From NCBI RefSeq assembly GCF_015207005.2, contig NZ_JADEXS020000001.1, positions 4,526,001 to 4,590,000 of the forward strand: DNA of 64,000 nt, given 5' to 3'. Each line of letters begins with the position of its first letter. Positions within the stretch are counted from its first letter, which is position 1. Positions 17,742 through 27,900 of this stretch are shown in pieces. Below the pieces are notes generated by a model that saw only the letters and a list, made by a program, of their open reading frames with translations, had not been told where the DNA came from and did no database searches. A program made the position numbers and the translations under genes. The stretch is from Desmonostoc muscorum LEGE 12446. Its GTDB lineage: Bacteria; Cyanobacteriota; Cyanobacteriia; Cyanobacteriales; Nostocaceae.

Positions 17742-18035
17742 TAATATTATCAAATTGACTGCTATCATCTTTAGTTATGGAAAAACAAAATAATATAATG
17801 AGGCTGGAAATTAAGTTTTCTTGTAATATTAATTAAAGAAAATCATGATTTCATTTTCCATAAGCTATCTTGCCAGTAGTTAAATTGATAACAGTAATTT
17901 TAGTGAGTGATTGCTTTTTTAGCCCTCTTAAATATACGCTGCTGATAGAGATATAAGATTCTTGTGTCTCTATCAAAATATTGTTTGCAAATATATTCAG
18001 CATCGGGTAGTTTTTTAAAGGGATAAACATCAGAT

Positions 18036-20384
18036 ATGAGTAATCTTTGGGGCTGGTGTCAAGGGCTAGGAGTTACAATAGTTAATGCAATAGCTTGTTC
18101 TGCAAACTCTGCTATTGCCCAAATCAGCCCGGATAGTACTCTACCTGAGAATTCTCGTGTTCGAGAACAAGGCAACATCAGAATTATTGAAGGTGGAACC
18201 CTATCCCAAGATAAACACAATTTGTTCCACAGTTTTAAAGAATTTTCCCTAATTAAAGATGATATAGTTGATTTTCAATATGTTGGCAATGTTCAGAACA
18301 TTATTACTCGGGTAACGGGTAAATCTAGGTCTAATATTGATGGCATCCTTAAAATTAACGGGACAGCTAACCTCTTTTTAATTAATCCCAACGGAATTAT
18401 TTTTGGTCCCAATGCTTCTTTGCAAATTCGCGGTTCATTTGTGGCGAGTACGGCGAGTAGTTTGAACTTTGCCGATGGGACAAAGTTTAGCGCTACAGAT
18501 CCCCAAACTACATCTCTACTAACAGTAAGTGTTCCCAATGGTTTACAATTCGGAGCAACTGCTGAAGCTATCCGAAATCAATCCCAAGCAAAGAATCCAG
18601 ATGGCGAAACAACTAATATCTTTGGGCAACCTGTTGGTCTACAAGTCGAGCCAGACAAAACTTTAGCATTGATAGGTGGTAATATCACGCTGGAAGGCGG
18701 AAACTTAACTGCAAACGGGGGACAAATTGAGCTAGGAAGCGTTGCTAGCAATAGTCTAGTCAGTCTTAACCCAACGAGCCAAGGTTGGAGTTTCGGATAT
18801 AAAGATGTCCAGAATTTCCAGAACATCCTACTTATCCCAGGAACAGAAGGTTCTGGTATTCCATCTCAGGTAGATGCTAGCGGCAATAGTGGAGGTAGTA
18901 TCCAACTAAATGCAAAGTCTGTGGAACTCAGAGGTGACGGTGTACGTTTGATAAGTCAGACTATAGGTGACAGACATGGTAAGGATGTAACCATTAATAC
19001 GGAGAAATTAATTATTAGGGATGGCACGCAAATAAACACTTCTACAAATGGCAAGGGCGTTGGGGGTAATTTGATTGTAAACGCCTCCGAATCCGTAGAA
19101 CTTATTGGTGGCTATTCCATACCAAATAGTTTTGTGTCCAGTGGTCTAATTAATGAAACTTATGCTAGCGCGGATGCGGGTGACATAACAATCAACACTA
19201 GGAAGTTGAGTATTCAAGCTGGGGCGCAGGTATCAGCAGCATCTACTGGAGTACGTTTACCTCCCCTATATAACCAACTTCAACCAGCAACAGGAAATGC
19301 AGGGAATTTAACTGTTAAAGCCACTGAAATCGAGCTAATTGGAATGTCACCAACAAAGTTTCCCAGCAGTTTATGGGCTAGAACTCAAGGTTCGGGAAAT
19401 GCGGGTAAAGTGACAATCGATACAGCGAAATTGATTATTCGAGATGGGGCTGCAATCAATCTGAGCAGTGAAATTCCGAAAAATGTAATTTATCTGGGGG
19501 ATGCAAGTAAGTTAGGTTCAGCAGGTGAACTCAATATAACCGCTCGCTCCATCCTGCTCAATGAAGGAAAACTCACATCCAATAGTGTATTAGGTCAAGG
19601 CGGGAATATTTCGCTACAGGTGCGGGACTTATTACTGATGCGCCGCAATAGCCAAATATCCACTAACGCCGGGGGTAATGGAAATGGGGGTAATATCAAC
19701 ATCATTGCACCCAATGGTTTCATCGTCGCCCCTCTTTTTGCAAATAGTGATATCACTGCCAATGCCATCTCTGGGTCTGGTGGCAAAATCACAATCACTA
19801 CTAAAAACATCTTTGGATTTGTGCGGCGCACCGGTGCAGAGGTAGAGAGGCTCGATCCAACAGGGAAAAAAGACCCGAATAATCTGCCAACAAATGACAT
19901 CACCGCGTTTTCTCAGCAAAACTCTTTATTAGAGGGGACAGTACAAATCAACTCACCAGATGTTGACCCCAGTAAGGGATTAGTGCAATTGCCTGTAAAT
20001 CTGGTTGATGCTTCCCAGCAAATTGTTGCTGATTGTGGTTCTGGTACAAAAATAGCCAGGAGTAGATTTACTAACACTGGGCGTGGAGGAACAATACCCG
20101 ATCCCACACAGCCATTGACGGCTGATGCAGTGCTGACAGATTGGATAACACTCAATCCAGAAAGTCAGAATAGTGCTGAGGGTATGAAGAATAGAGTGGT
20201 TGTTGAGAAGCAGGTGAACACCGAAAAATTACAGAAAGTGAATTCTGTCAATGAACCTAATGAAATTGTAGAAGCCCAAGGATGGATAACTGATGTCAAT
20301 GGTAACGTGGTTCTGGTTGCTCAGGTACCGACTACAACGCCCCACAGTTCCTTGCTCACAGCTGCATCTTGCGCTACTAAATAG
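18036..20384 (+). CDS. Two-partner-secretion exoprotein, filamentous hemagglutinin N-terminal domain (module 2)
   Basis: Paralogue of the 14409-16865 product, 782 residues. A signal sequence ends near residue 30 (ANSAIAQ). The TPS domain follows with LFHSFKEFSL and LFLINPNGIIFGPNASLQI, then a Gly/Asn-rich beta-helix. The C-terminal block with IVADCGSGTKIARSRF and NTGRGG is conserved with the first copy, as is the final region containing NEIVEAQGWITD. Long identical stretches show the two genes arose by duplication. Export would need a TpsB partner encoded elsewhere. Likely surface-located, with adhesion or self-recognition as plausible roles; neither is shown by sequence. Confidence 0.9.
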   Translation: MSNLWGWCQGLGVTIVNAIACSANSAIAQISPDSTLPENSRVREQGNIRIIEGGTLSQDKHNLFHSFKEFSLIKDDIVDFQYVGNVQNIITRVTGKSRSNIDGILKINGTANLFLINPNGIIFGPNASLQIRGSFVASTASSLNFADGTKFSATDPQTTSLLTVSVPNGLQFGATAEAIRNQSQAKNPDGETTNIFGQPVGLQVEPDKTLALIGGNITLEGGNLTANGGQIELGSVASNSLVSLNPTSQGWSFGYKDVQNFQNILLIPGTEGSGIPSQVDASGNSGGSIQLNAKSVELRGDGVRLISQTIGDRHGKDVTINTEKLIIRDGTQINTSTNGKGVGGNLIVNASESVELIGGYSIPNSFVSSGLINETYASADAGDITINTRKLSIQAGAQVSAASTGVRLPPLYNQLQPATGNAGNLTVKATEIELIGMSPTKFPSSLWARTQGSGNAGKVTIDTAKLIIRDGAAINLSSEIPKNVIYLGDASKLGSAGELNITARSILLNEGKLTSNSVLGQGGNISLQVRDLLLMRRNSQISTNAGGNGNGGNINIIAPNGFIVAPLFANSDITANAISGSGGKITITTKNIFGFVRRTGAEVERLDPTGKKDPNNLPTNDITAFSQQNSLLEGTVQINSPDVDPSKGLVQLPVNLVDASQQIVADCGSGTKIARSRFTNTGRGGTIPDPTQPLTADAVLTDWITLNPESQNSAEGMKNRVVVEKQVNTEKLQKVNSVNEPNEIVEAQGWITDVNGNVVLVAQVPTTTPHSSLLTAASCATK

Positions 20385-20588
20385 AAATTTAAGTTAAAAA
20401 TTCTCTGGATCGACGTTCAATTCTCCTAACTTTGCGGCTATGGGCGATGCCTACGGCTGACTACGACGCCTACGCAATTCCTCCTCCTTCCCCACAGCTT
20501 GTAATTTCATGGAAGCAGCGAAGCAGAAGGGCATAAGACATCATAATAATTCCTAACTCGGCACTCCCAATGCCTCATGCCCCACTAC

Positions 20589-21620
20589 CTAATTCGTCTC
20601 CTGAATCTGTAAACGTACAGTGTGTTCTGTCGCGCCACTGAGTTGCAATTCCATGATTTCACCACCGAGAGGTTCTAAGCAAGTGAGGAGCGATCGCAAG
20701 TTGGGTGTACTTGCACCAGTATCTACATATAATCTATCTGCCAAATTACCGATACGTTTCCAAGTCATATACAGTTTGGCGATGGTTTGTTCGATTTGAG
20801 ATGCTTGATTCACCAAATCAGCAGCAACGCTCAAACAGCCGACTCTTTGCGCTTCTTCTAAGGCTGTTTCGATATCAATATTTTCCTGCGCCAAGGCCTG
20901 GACTTGAGCTGCCCCTTTGAGGTATTTTGCTAAGTTACGCGCTTCTGTAGTTACTTGTTTCAAAGTATCTACATCAGGATTGGCGGCTATTTCCTTTTGG
21001 ATAAACTTTTGGTGCGATTCTGGCAGTTTTTCCATTTCCTTTACCAGAGGGGCGATGTAGCGCGGCGGAAGGGTGTTATCTGCGGCTTTTGCTCTGACTG
21101 GTTCAGGTAGCAATTCTGAGGACATAGCTGTCCATTCATCGGTGAGTTGTCGCACTTCCCGCCTGGTGATGCGATCGCCTTTTTGGGCGGCTTCAGTCAC
21201 CATGTGTTGTACTTCTGGGACGGCTTTGGAGGTTTCGACAAATGCCCGTTTGCTAAAGTTATTCACTGCGCTGGGGTCTAGTTTGCCTTCTTCTAAAAGG
21301 GTATCAGCACTATTAGCTAGTTGAATCCAGGCATAAGCTTGACTTTTGCTGATTTCCCGCTCTTTTAACCATCTGAGAAAACCTGTACCACGTCCGTCAC
21401 CACCAATTTTCTCTCTGTCACGGATCGCCCGTAAAATTCGCCCCCGCCAGATTTCAGTTTGCAGATCAAAGCGATCGCATACCTGCCAAGCTATTTCGAG
21501 CTGCTGTTGAAAATCTGACTCTAGAATCTGTTCATCTTCTGGATCGGGCAGTTCAAAGGTGAGATCTGCTGGCTGTTGCAAAGCCGCAGCAAGGTCGTTG
21601 ATGGGGTCGGTATCTTGCAC
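20589..21620 (-). CDS. Conserved hypothetical protein with helix-turn-helix-like region
   Basis: 343-residue, largely helical, charged protein with no signal peptide or membrane segment. Residues about 75-115 (GTGFLRWLKEREISKSQAY then AWIQLANSA) look like the plasmid-partition or DUF3102-type segment that precedes a helix-turn-helix. The C-terminal third is rich in helices with heptad character (about 215-300). Product unknown; a DNA-binding or regulatory role is a guess from that segment. It stands alone on the minus strand, divergent from moaA and convergent with the second exoprotein gene. GC and codon use look like its neighbours. Confidence 0.65.
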   Translation of the reverse strand: MQDTDPINDLAAALQQPADLTFELPDPEDEQILESDFQQQLEIAWQVCDRFDLQTEIWRGRILRAIRDREKIGGDGRGTGFLRWLKEREISKSQAYAWIQLANSADTLLEEGKLDPSAVNNFSKRAFVETSKAVPEVQHMVTEAAQKGDRITRREVRQLTDEWTAMSSELLPEPVRAKAADNTLPPRYIAPLVKEMEKLPESHQKFIQKEIAANPDVDTLKQVTTEARNLAKYLKGAAQVQALAQENIDIETALEEAQRVGCLSVAADLVNQASQIEQTIAKLYMTWKRIGNLADRLYVDTGASTPNLRSLLTCLEPLGGEIMELQLSGATEHTVRLQIQETN

Positions 21621-21736
21621 AATTGATAGCTAACGAGTAGTATATGCGACCGGCTTATTATGCCACAATCTGTGAATTCTAACTTAAGGGATAAGACGGT
21701 ATTTTCAATTACAACAAAATAGGAGAGGGGGGGTAA

Positions 21737-21756
21737 ACCACCTCAGTGGTGTTTTT
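21737..21756 (+). terminator. Small hairpin with T-run upstream of moaA
   Basis: ACCAC (21737-21741), CTCA loop, GTGGT (21746-21750), then GTTTTT, all 30 bases before the moaA ATG. It could be an attenuator or chance; it is too small for a molybdenum cofactor riboswitch. Confidence 0.3.
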
Positions 21757-21786
21757 AATTAATCAAAGACAATAAAAATAAAAACA

Positions 21787-22773
21787 ATGAACCAGGTAGA
21801 CTACCTCCGCATTAGTTTAATCGATCGCTGCAACTTCCGTTGTCAATACTGTATGCCAGAGGGAGTGGAACTGGACTATATTCTCAAGCAACAGCTGTTG
21901 AGTGATGAAGAACTGCTCACCCTCTTACAAGAGGTATTTATTCCTCTTGGTTTTAGCCGCTTTCGTTTGACTGGCGGTGAACCTTTATTACGTCCCCACG
22001 TGGTAGATTTGGTAAGCGCGATCGCTTCTTTTCCCCAAACTCAAGACTTGTCAATGACCACCAACGGGTTTTTGCTGGCCTCGATGGCACAAAACCTCTA
22101 CGATGCAGGTCTACGACGCATTAATATTAGTCTGGATTCTCTCGATGCCGACACTTTTGACCAAATTATCGGTAATCGCGGTCGTTCTCGTTGGCAACAA
22201 GTTTGGCAGGGAATTCAAGCTGCCTATGAAGTTGGATTTGATCCACTGAAGCTGAATGTGGTGGTCATTCCTGGGGTTAACGATGGCGAAGTTCTAGATT
22301 TAGCTGCCCTGACAATTGACAAACAATGGCATGTGAGATTTATTGAGTTCATGCCCATTGGTAATTTGCATTTATTTGGCGATCGCGGTTGGGTATCTTC
22401 AGCCGATTTACGGCAACTCATCCGGGAACGTTGGGGATTGACAGAATCCCAAGTCCGTGGTGCTGGTCCTGCGGATGTGTTCCAAATTCCTGGAGCGAAG
22501 GGAACCGTGGGATTTATTAGTCAGATGTCGGAATGTTTTTGCGATCGTTGTAACCGGATGCGCCTGAGTGCTGATGGTTGGCTGCGTCCGTGTTTATTGA
22601 ATGAAACTGGTCAACTCGACCTGAAAACTGCTCTGCGTTCCGGTACTAGTACTGCTCAATTACAAGAACAGGTGAGGCGTTTACTGGCAATCAAGCCAGA
22701 AATCAACTTTAAGGCACGCGACTCTGGTACTAAGGGTACATACACCCGCACTATGTCGCAAATTGGTGGATGA
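21787..22773 (+). CDS. moaA: GTP 3',8-cyclase MoaA
   Basis: Radical SAM enzyme of molybdenum cofactor synthesis that, with MoaC, turns GTP into cPMP. The 328 residues have the N-terminal [4Fe-4S] motif CNFRCQYC (Cys15, 19, 22) and the SAM-binding LTGGEPL segment. The second cluster motif, with [11 protein letters not shown] and a later cysteine in LRPCL, is near residues 250-275. The protein ends in Ile-Gly-Gly, the functional double-glycine tail of MoaA. Length is normal. Other moa/moe genes are not in the window. It is convergent with rpsD across an STRR array. Confidence 0.97.
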   Translation: MNQVDYLRISLIDRCNFRCQYCMPEGVELDYILKQQLLSDEELLTLLQEVFIPLGFSRFRLTGGEPLLRPHVVDLVSAIASFPQTQDLSMTTNGFLLASMAQNLYDAGLRRINISLDSLDADTFDQIIGNRGRSRWQQVWQGIQAAYEVGFDPLKLNVVVIPGVNDGEVLDLAALTIDKQWHVRFIEFMPIGNLHLFGDRGWVSSADLRQLIRERWGLTESQVRGAGPADVFQIPGAKGTVGFISQMSECFCDRCNRMRLSADGWLRPCLLNETGQLDLKTALRSGTSTAQLQEQVRRLLAIKPEINFKARDSGTKGTYTRTMSQIGG

Positions 22774-22779
22774 AAATAG

Positions 22780-22872
22780 TTAAGAGTGAGGAGTTAGAAG
22801 TTAGGAGTGAAGAGTTAGGAGTTCTCGTCTTTTAACTCATAACTCATAACTTTTAACTCATAACTCCTAACT
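22780..22872. repeat. Inverted GAGTTAGGAGT/AACTCATAACT heptads between convergent moaA and rpsD
   Basis: GTTAGGAGTGAAGAGTTAGG-type heptads face TTTTAACTCATAACTCATAACT-type heptads. The array fills the space between the two stop codons and may terminate transcription from both sides. Confidence 0.75.
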
Positions 22873-22874
22873 GC

Positions 22875-23483
22875 TTACGCTTGTCGTGAGTAGTATTCCA
22901 CCACAAGTAGTTCGTTAACTTGTAGTGCCACCCATTCCCGCTCAATAACACCGTTGACTTTACCAACCAACTTATTTTTGTCAAACTCCAAATGACTGGG
23001 GAGGTTGGCCAAACCGGGATATTGCAAGTTATTTTCTACCAACTTCCGTGATTGTTCCCGGTCTCTGACAGCAATCACTTCACCAGGACGGCATTGATAG
23101 CTGGCAATATTAACTACACGACCGTTAACAGTTATATGACCGTGATTCACCAGTTGGCGAGCCGCTGGAATCGTCGGAGCTAGACCCAACCGAAAAACGG
23201 TGTTATCCAAACGCATTTCTAGTAATTGCAGCAACACTTGTCCGGTAGAACCAGTAACACGTCTGGCTTTCCGCACATAACGCAGCAGTTGCTTTTCCGT
23301 TAAACCGTAGTTGAAGCGGAGCTTTTGCTTTTCTTCTAGACGAATAGCATACTCAGAGCGCTTCTTGCGGTTCTGACCATGCTGACCTGGCGGATAAGCG
23401 CGTCTGGCGCTTTTACGAGTTAATCCAGGCAGGTCGCCCAAGCGACGTATAATTCTGAGGCGTGGTCCTCTATATCGGGACAT
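22875..23483 (-). CDS. rpsD: 30S ribosomal protein S4
   Basis: Primary 16S rRNA-binding ribosomal protein, 202 residues. It begins [20 protein letters not shown], the cyanobacterial/plastid form, with the S4 RNA-binding domain from about residue 90 ([20 protein letters not shown] then [12 protein letters not shown]). It ends in [13 protein letters not shown]. Length and motifs are typical. The gene stands alone, outside any ribosomal operon, as is usual in cyanobacteria. The sequence just upstream of its start (23484-23768) holds no recognised gene. Confidence 0.98.
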   Translation of the reverse strand: MSRYRGPRLRIIRRLGDLPGLTRKSARRAYPPGQHGQNRKKRSEYAIRLEEKQKLRFNYGLTEKQLLRYVRKARRVTGSTGQVLLQLLEMRLDNTVFRLGLAPTIPAARQLVNHGHITVNGRVVNIASYQCRPGEVIAVRDREQSRKLVENNLQYPGLANLPSHLEFDKNKLVGKVNGVIEREWVALQVNELLVVEYYSRQA

Positions 23484-23768
23484 GAGTTTCCTTAATCTAA
23501 TCCTGTTTAAACTTTACCCAAACATTCTACTTTGACACTCCACTGATTAAAAATCAGGAGATTCTTGGTTCTACGAAGTTGCTGGCGTTGGTCTGAACGT
23601 ATCCTACCAAAGTAAAGGCATCCTCTCCCCAAGCGTGAATTCCGACGTGCCATGTCGTACTCTTGCCAATTAGTTTTTTGTGTTTATTTAGTTTCGTAGG
23701 CTACTCAATCGTAAGATTGATTTACGCAGTATTGTTAATCTGAAATACTTTTGATGTTACCTACTTAG

Positions 23769-23869
23769 AGCAGAATTCAGGAGTCAGGAGTCAGAAGTCA
23801 GAAGTAAAACAAGCTTTTTGCTTGGCTACTAGACTGAGGTTGTGTACTTCACTTTCCTTGAAATCTGCT
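23769..23869. mobile_element. 101-bp MITE-like element, ends AGCAGAATTCAGG/CCTTGAAATCTGCT, copy 1
   Basis: The left end AGCAGAATTCAGG is nearly the inverse of the right end CCTTGAAATCTGCT. A second copy of the same 101-base length lies at 32576-32676 upstream of hetR. Both share the internal block GTACTTCACTTTCCTTGAA. Further GAATTCAGG-type sequence lies inverted at 24000-24039, and the whole 23484-24101 interval holds no other recognised gene. Confidence 0.65.
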
Positions 23870-24101
23870 TTGTTTTTCAAAGAATCATCATATTAACACA
23901 ATTTCTTATATTAACATAATTCTGTATACTAACACAATTTATAGCATAACTAAATTCTGTCTGGATCTTGCTGGTTTGAATACTCAACCCAAAAGCATTC
24001 TGACTCCTCAATTCAGAATTCTGAATCCTGAATTCTGCTTGATTACTGAGGATTTTTCAGATATTTGAGTTAGCATTACTTTGGGTGTTTGGAGAATGGC
24101 A

Positions 24102-24740
24102 ATGTTAAATAGCAAAAAAGCGGTTAGCAAAGGTCAGAACAAACAAGGTAGTTCTACCTTAGGAATTTTAACAGTACCAGTTTTGGCAATAGCTGGATTG
24201 TTGACAACGATTTTACCTGATATGGCGATCGCTGCCTCCTACAGGAATGATTACAGTGTTTGTGCAGAGGGTCTTTTAAAGGCCGGTATAACGCCAGAAG
24301 CAGCATCACAAGGTTGTGCCAAGGCGCTACGTCCCAGGGATTTTGGGGCTTGTGTCGTTAAAATTGGCAAGCAAACTGAAATTGCAGCCGCAGATGCCTT
24401 TTCTTACTGTGGGAGAGCTAGGCGTCCTGAGGAGTTAGCTACTTGTGTAGTCGGTGTCAGCTCCATAACTAAGGAAGCAATTAATCCAGCAGCCTTAAAT
24501 TACTGCGGTCGTAGTTTGTTACCAGTGCGTTTTGGTCAGTGTGTAGTCGGCTTACTTGGTAAAATCGAGCTTCCTCCCACCCAGGCCTTAGACACTTGTA
24601 TCGATGGCAGTGACAGTAGCGTTATCGGGGTTTCATCTTCGTCTACGCCACCGATTACATTACCTGCGGGTTCAACTCCTAATTTGGAAACTACGCCACC
24701 TGCAACACAACCCATTGTTCCAACGCAGCCCAGCAATTAA
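24102..24740 (+). CDS. Secreted Cys-repeat protein, unknown function
   Basis: About 212 residues. A basic N-terminus is followed by a hydrophobic segment (roughly residues 22-43) ending AIAAS, consistent with a signal peptide. The mature part has about three degenerate repeats of 35-40 residues, each with paired cysteines and patterns such as CAKALRPRDFGACVVKI, YCGRARRPEELATCVVGV and YCGRSLLPVRFGQCVVGL. The C-terminal 40 residues are Pro/Thr/Ser-rich. The ATG at 24102 is chosen for its spacing from GGAG at 24091; ATGs at 24081 and 24096 are also in frame. Likely periplasmic or surface-located with internal disulfides. No enzyme family was recognised. It is convergent with the RTX gene. Confidence 0.7.
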   Translation: MLNSKKAVSKGQNKQGSSTLGILTVPVLAIAGLLTTILPDMAIAASYRNDYSVCAEGLLKAGITPEAASQGCAKALRPRDFGACVVKIGKQTEIAAADAFSYCGRARRPEELATCVVGVSSITKEAINPAALNYCGRSLLPVRFGQCVVGLLGKIELPPTQALDTCIDGSDSSVIGVSSSSTPPITLPAGSTPNLETTPPATQPIVPTQPSN

Positions 24741-24837
24741 ATTCGCTACTTTGCGATTGGGTGAAAATACAGGGTGAATATAGAGTTGACTATTTGCCAA
24801 CTCGCAATATAGCAACCCTAAATTATTCGTCACAAAC

Positions 24838-24872
24838 AAGATCCCCGACTTCTCAAAGAAGTCGGGGATCTT
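24838..24872. terminator. Strong bidirectional hairpin between the Cys-repeat gene and the RTX gene
   Basis: A 16-bp perfect stem, AAGATCCCCGACTTCT with its complement, around the loop CAA and followed by T residues on each side. It lies between two convergent genes. A degenerate relative (GATCCCCTCAAAGAAGTCAGGGATC) is at about 56146-56170, so the sequence is also an interspersed repeat. Confidence 0.75.
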
Positions 24873-24917
24873 TAGATTGCGATTCTCAACAAATCAAATA
24901 GGATTCCTATAACAAAG

Positions 24918-27900
24918 TTAGGCAATCACAGTAATATTTGTATTAGTCAACAGTGCCTGATTCGATAACTGGGCGATTTGAACTTGTGCTGTACCACCAA
25001 CTCCATCTTTATCAAAGAATAAGTTACCCGTACTTTGATTATAGATAAAGCGATCGCCTGCTGCTGTGGCACTAGTGCCAAGTCGGAATATGCTCGAATC
25101 CAACGTAGTGTTCACAGATTGGCTCAGTGCAAATTCCGCTTTGGAAATGAAGATAGTATCATCTCCAACAGTAAAATCAGTAATAGTATCATAGCCACCA
25201 GTGCGGGTATCAGTCAGATATAAACTATCTCGCCCAATTCCACCAGTCAGCACATCTTTACCAATTCCACCAGTCAGTACATCATCACCTATACCGCCCA
25301 ACAAGGTGTCAATGCCTGCACCACCAAAGAGGCTATCATTACCATCTTCTCCGCTCAACAGGTTAGCGCCACCATTTCCCATGATGATGTTATTGACGCT
25401 ATTGCCAGTACCATTGATTGCTGAGCTTCCAGTCAAAGTCAAGTTTTCCAGGTTGTTTCCCAACACCCAAGTTATCGAAGACTTAACTAAATCTGTACCT
25501 GCATTTAAGCCTTCAGCGATCGTATCGCTGAGGTTGTCTACGGTGTAAGTGTCATCCCCAACTCCACCATCGAGACTGTCAATTCCTGCACCTCCATCCA
25601 AGCTGTCATTACCTGCACCACCTAACAAGGTGTCATTACCGGAACCACCAATGAGGCTATCATTGCCATCACCTCCATTCAAAGTGTTAGCAGCACTATT
25701 TCCTGTGATGATGTTATTGAGGCTGTTACCAGTACCATTGATTACCTTGCTTCCAGTCAAAGTCAAGTTTTCTAGGTTGTCTCCCAATACCCAATTCACA
25801 GCTGACTTGACTAAATCTGTACCTGCATTGAAACCTTCAGTAACCGTATCGCTGAGGCTATCTACGGTGTAAATGTCATTCCCTGCTCCACCATCAAGAC
25901 TATCATTACCAGCTCCACCATCTAAGGTGTCATTATCTGCACCGCCAATTAAAGTGTCATTCCCTGTGCCACCAATGAGGCTATCATTGCCATCAACTCC
26001 ATTCAAACTGTTAGCACCAGTATTTCCAATGATGATGTTACTTAGGTTGTTACCAGTACCATTGATTGCTCCGGTTCCTGTCAAGGTCAAGTTTTCCAGG
26101 TTATCTCCTAACACAAAAGTTACAGAAGACTTGACTAAATCTTTGCCTGCATTGAAACCTTCAGTAATCGTATCGCTGGGACTATCTACGATATAAGTGT
26201 CATCCCCTGCTCCACCATCAAGGCTATCATTACCGACTCCACCATCTAAGGTGTCATTACCTGCACCGCCTAACAAGGTGTCATTACCCTCACCACCAAC
26301 CAACTTATCATTGCCTTCTTCTCCTTTCAACAAGTTAGCAGCAGTATTTCCCGTGAGGACGTTCTTCAAGCTGTTACCAGTACCATTGATTGCCTCTGTT
26401 CCGGTCAAGGTCAAGTTCTCTAGATTAGCTCCCAACACCCAATTGACAGAAGACTTGACTAAATCTGTACCTGCATTTAAACCTTCAGTAATCTTATCGC
26501 TGAGGCTGTCTACAGTATAAGTATCATTGCCTTTACCACCAATGAGACTGTCATTTCCTGTACCACCATCTAAGGTATCATTGCCATCACCCCCATCAAG
26601 GGTGTCATTATCACCTAGTCCTAGGAGGCTATCATTGCCCAGCAATCCGGAGATGAAATCTTTGATCTGTGTACCAGATATCTTATCCGCAGAAGAAGTG
26701 CCATTTATTGTATTGAATGCTGGATTATTGGGATCAGTCACTGTCAGTACAAAAACATCATCGATAGATGCTGTTCCATCACTGGCGATAACTTTGATGT
26801 TGAGGTTACCAACGTTGTTAGTTGTGGGAGTCCCACTGAAGGTAGTGCCATTGAAGGTCAACCAACTAGGAAGTGAGTTACCATCTTCCAGGGTGGCTGT
26901 GTAGGTGAGATTTCCACTATCCACATCGCTGAAGGCGTTTGGTGGTAGAGCAAAGTTGAAGGCGGTGTCTGTTGTCGCTGTTTGGTCAGCAACGGGGTTG
27001 GCAACAACTGGGTTATCATTCACCGCTGTAATATTGATGTTGCGGGTAACGGCAGTACTATTAGCAGTGCCATCATTAACTAGGAAACTGACGGTACGAG
27101 GTGTAGTGGTGGGGTTGTCGCTGCTGTTGTTATAAGTAATGGAACGCAGTACGGTTTGATAATTAGCAACGGTGGAACTGCCAGTTAAGGTTAAGACACC
27201 CGTACTGCTGTTGTAGCTGCCCGTAATCCCATTTTGAGCGGTGAAGGCGAGGGTGTCTTGACCAGAAATAAAGCCACTAGTAATGCTGACGGTGGCACTA
27301 ACTAGATTGCTTGAGTCTGTATCACTGACGGTGATGGCTGAGTCGATGGCTGTAGTGGTGTTCTCGGTGTATGCCAAAGCAGAGTTGGTGGCAGTAGCAA
27401 CGGGTGCATCATTCACCGCCGTAATATTAATATTGCGGGTAACGGCGGTACTATTAGCAGTGCCATCATTGACAACAAAGCTGACGGTACGAGGTGTAGT
27501 GGTGGGGTTGTCGCTGCTGTTGTTATAAGTAATGGAACGCAGTACGGTTTGATAATTAGCAACGGTGGAACTGCCAGTTAAGGTTAAGACACCCGTACTG
27601 CTGTTGTAGCTGCCCGTAATCCCATTTTGAGCGGTGAAGGCAAGGGTGTCTTGACCAGAAATAAAGCCACTGGTAATGCTGACAGTAGCACTAGCTAGGT
27701 TGGAGGAGTCTGTATCACTGACGGTAATGCCTGAGTCGATGGCTGTAGTGGCGTTCTCGGTGTATGCCAAGGCAGAGTTAGTGGCAGTGGCAACGGGCGC
27801 ATCATTCACCGCTGTAATATTAATATTGCGGCTAACGGCAGTACTATTAGCAGTGCCATCATTAACTACAAAGCTGACGGTACGAGGTGTAGTGGTGGGG

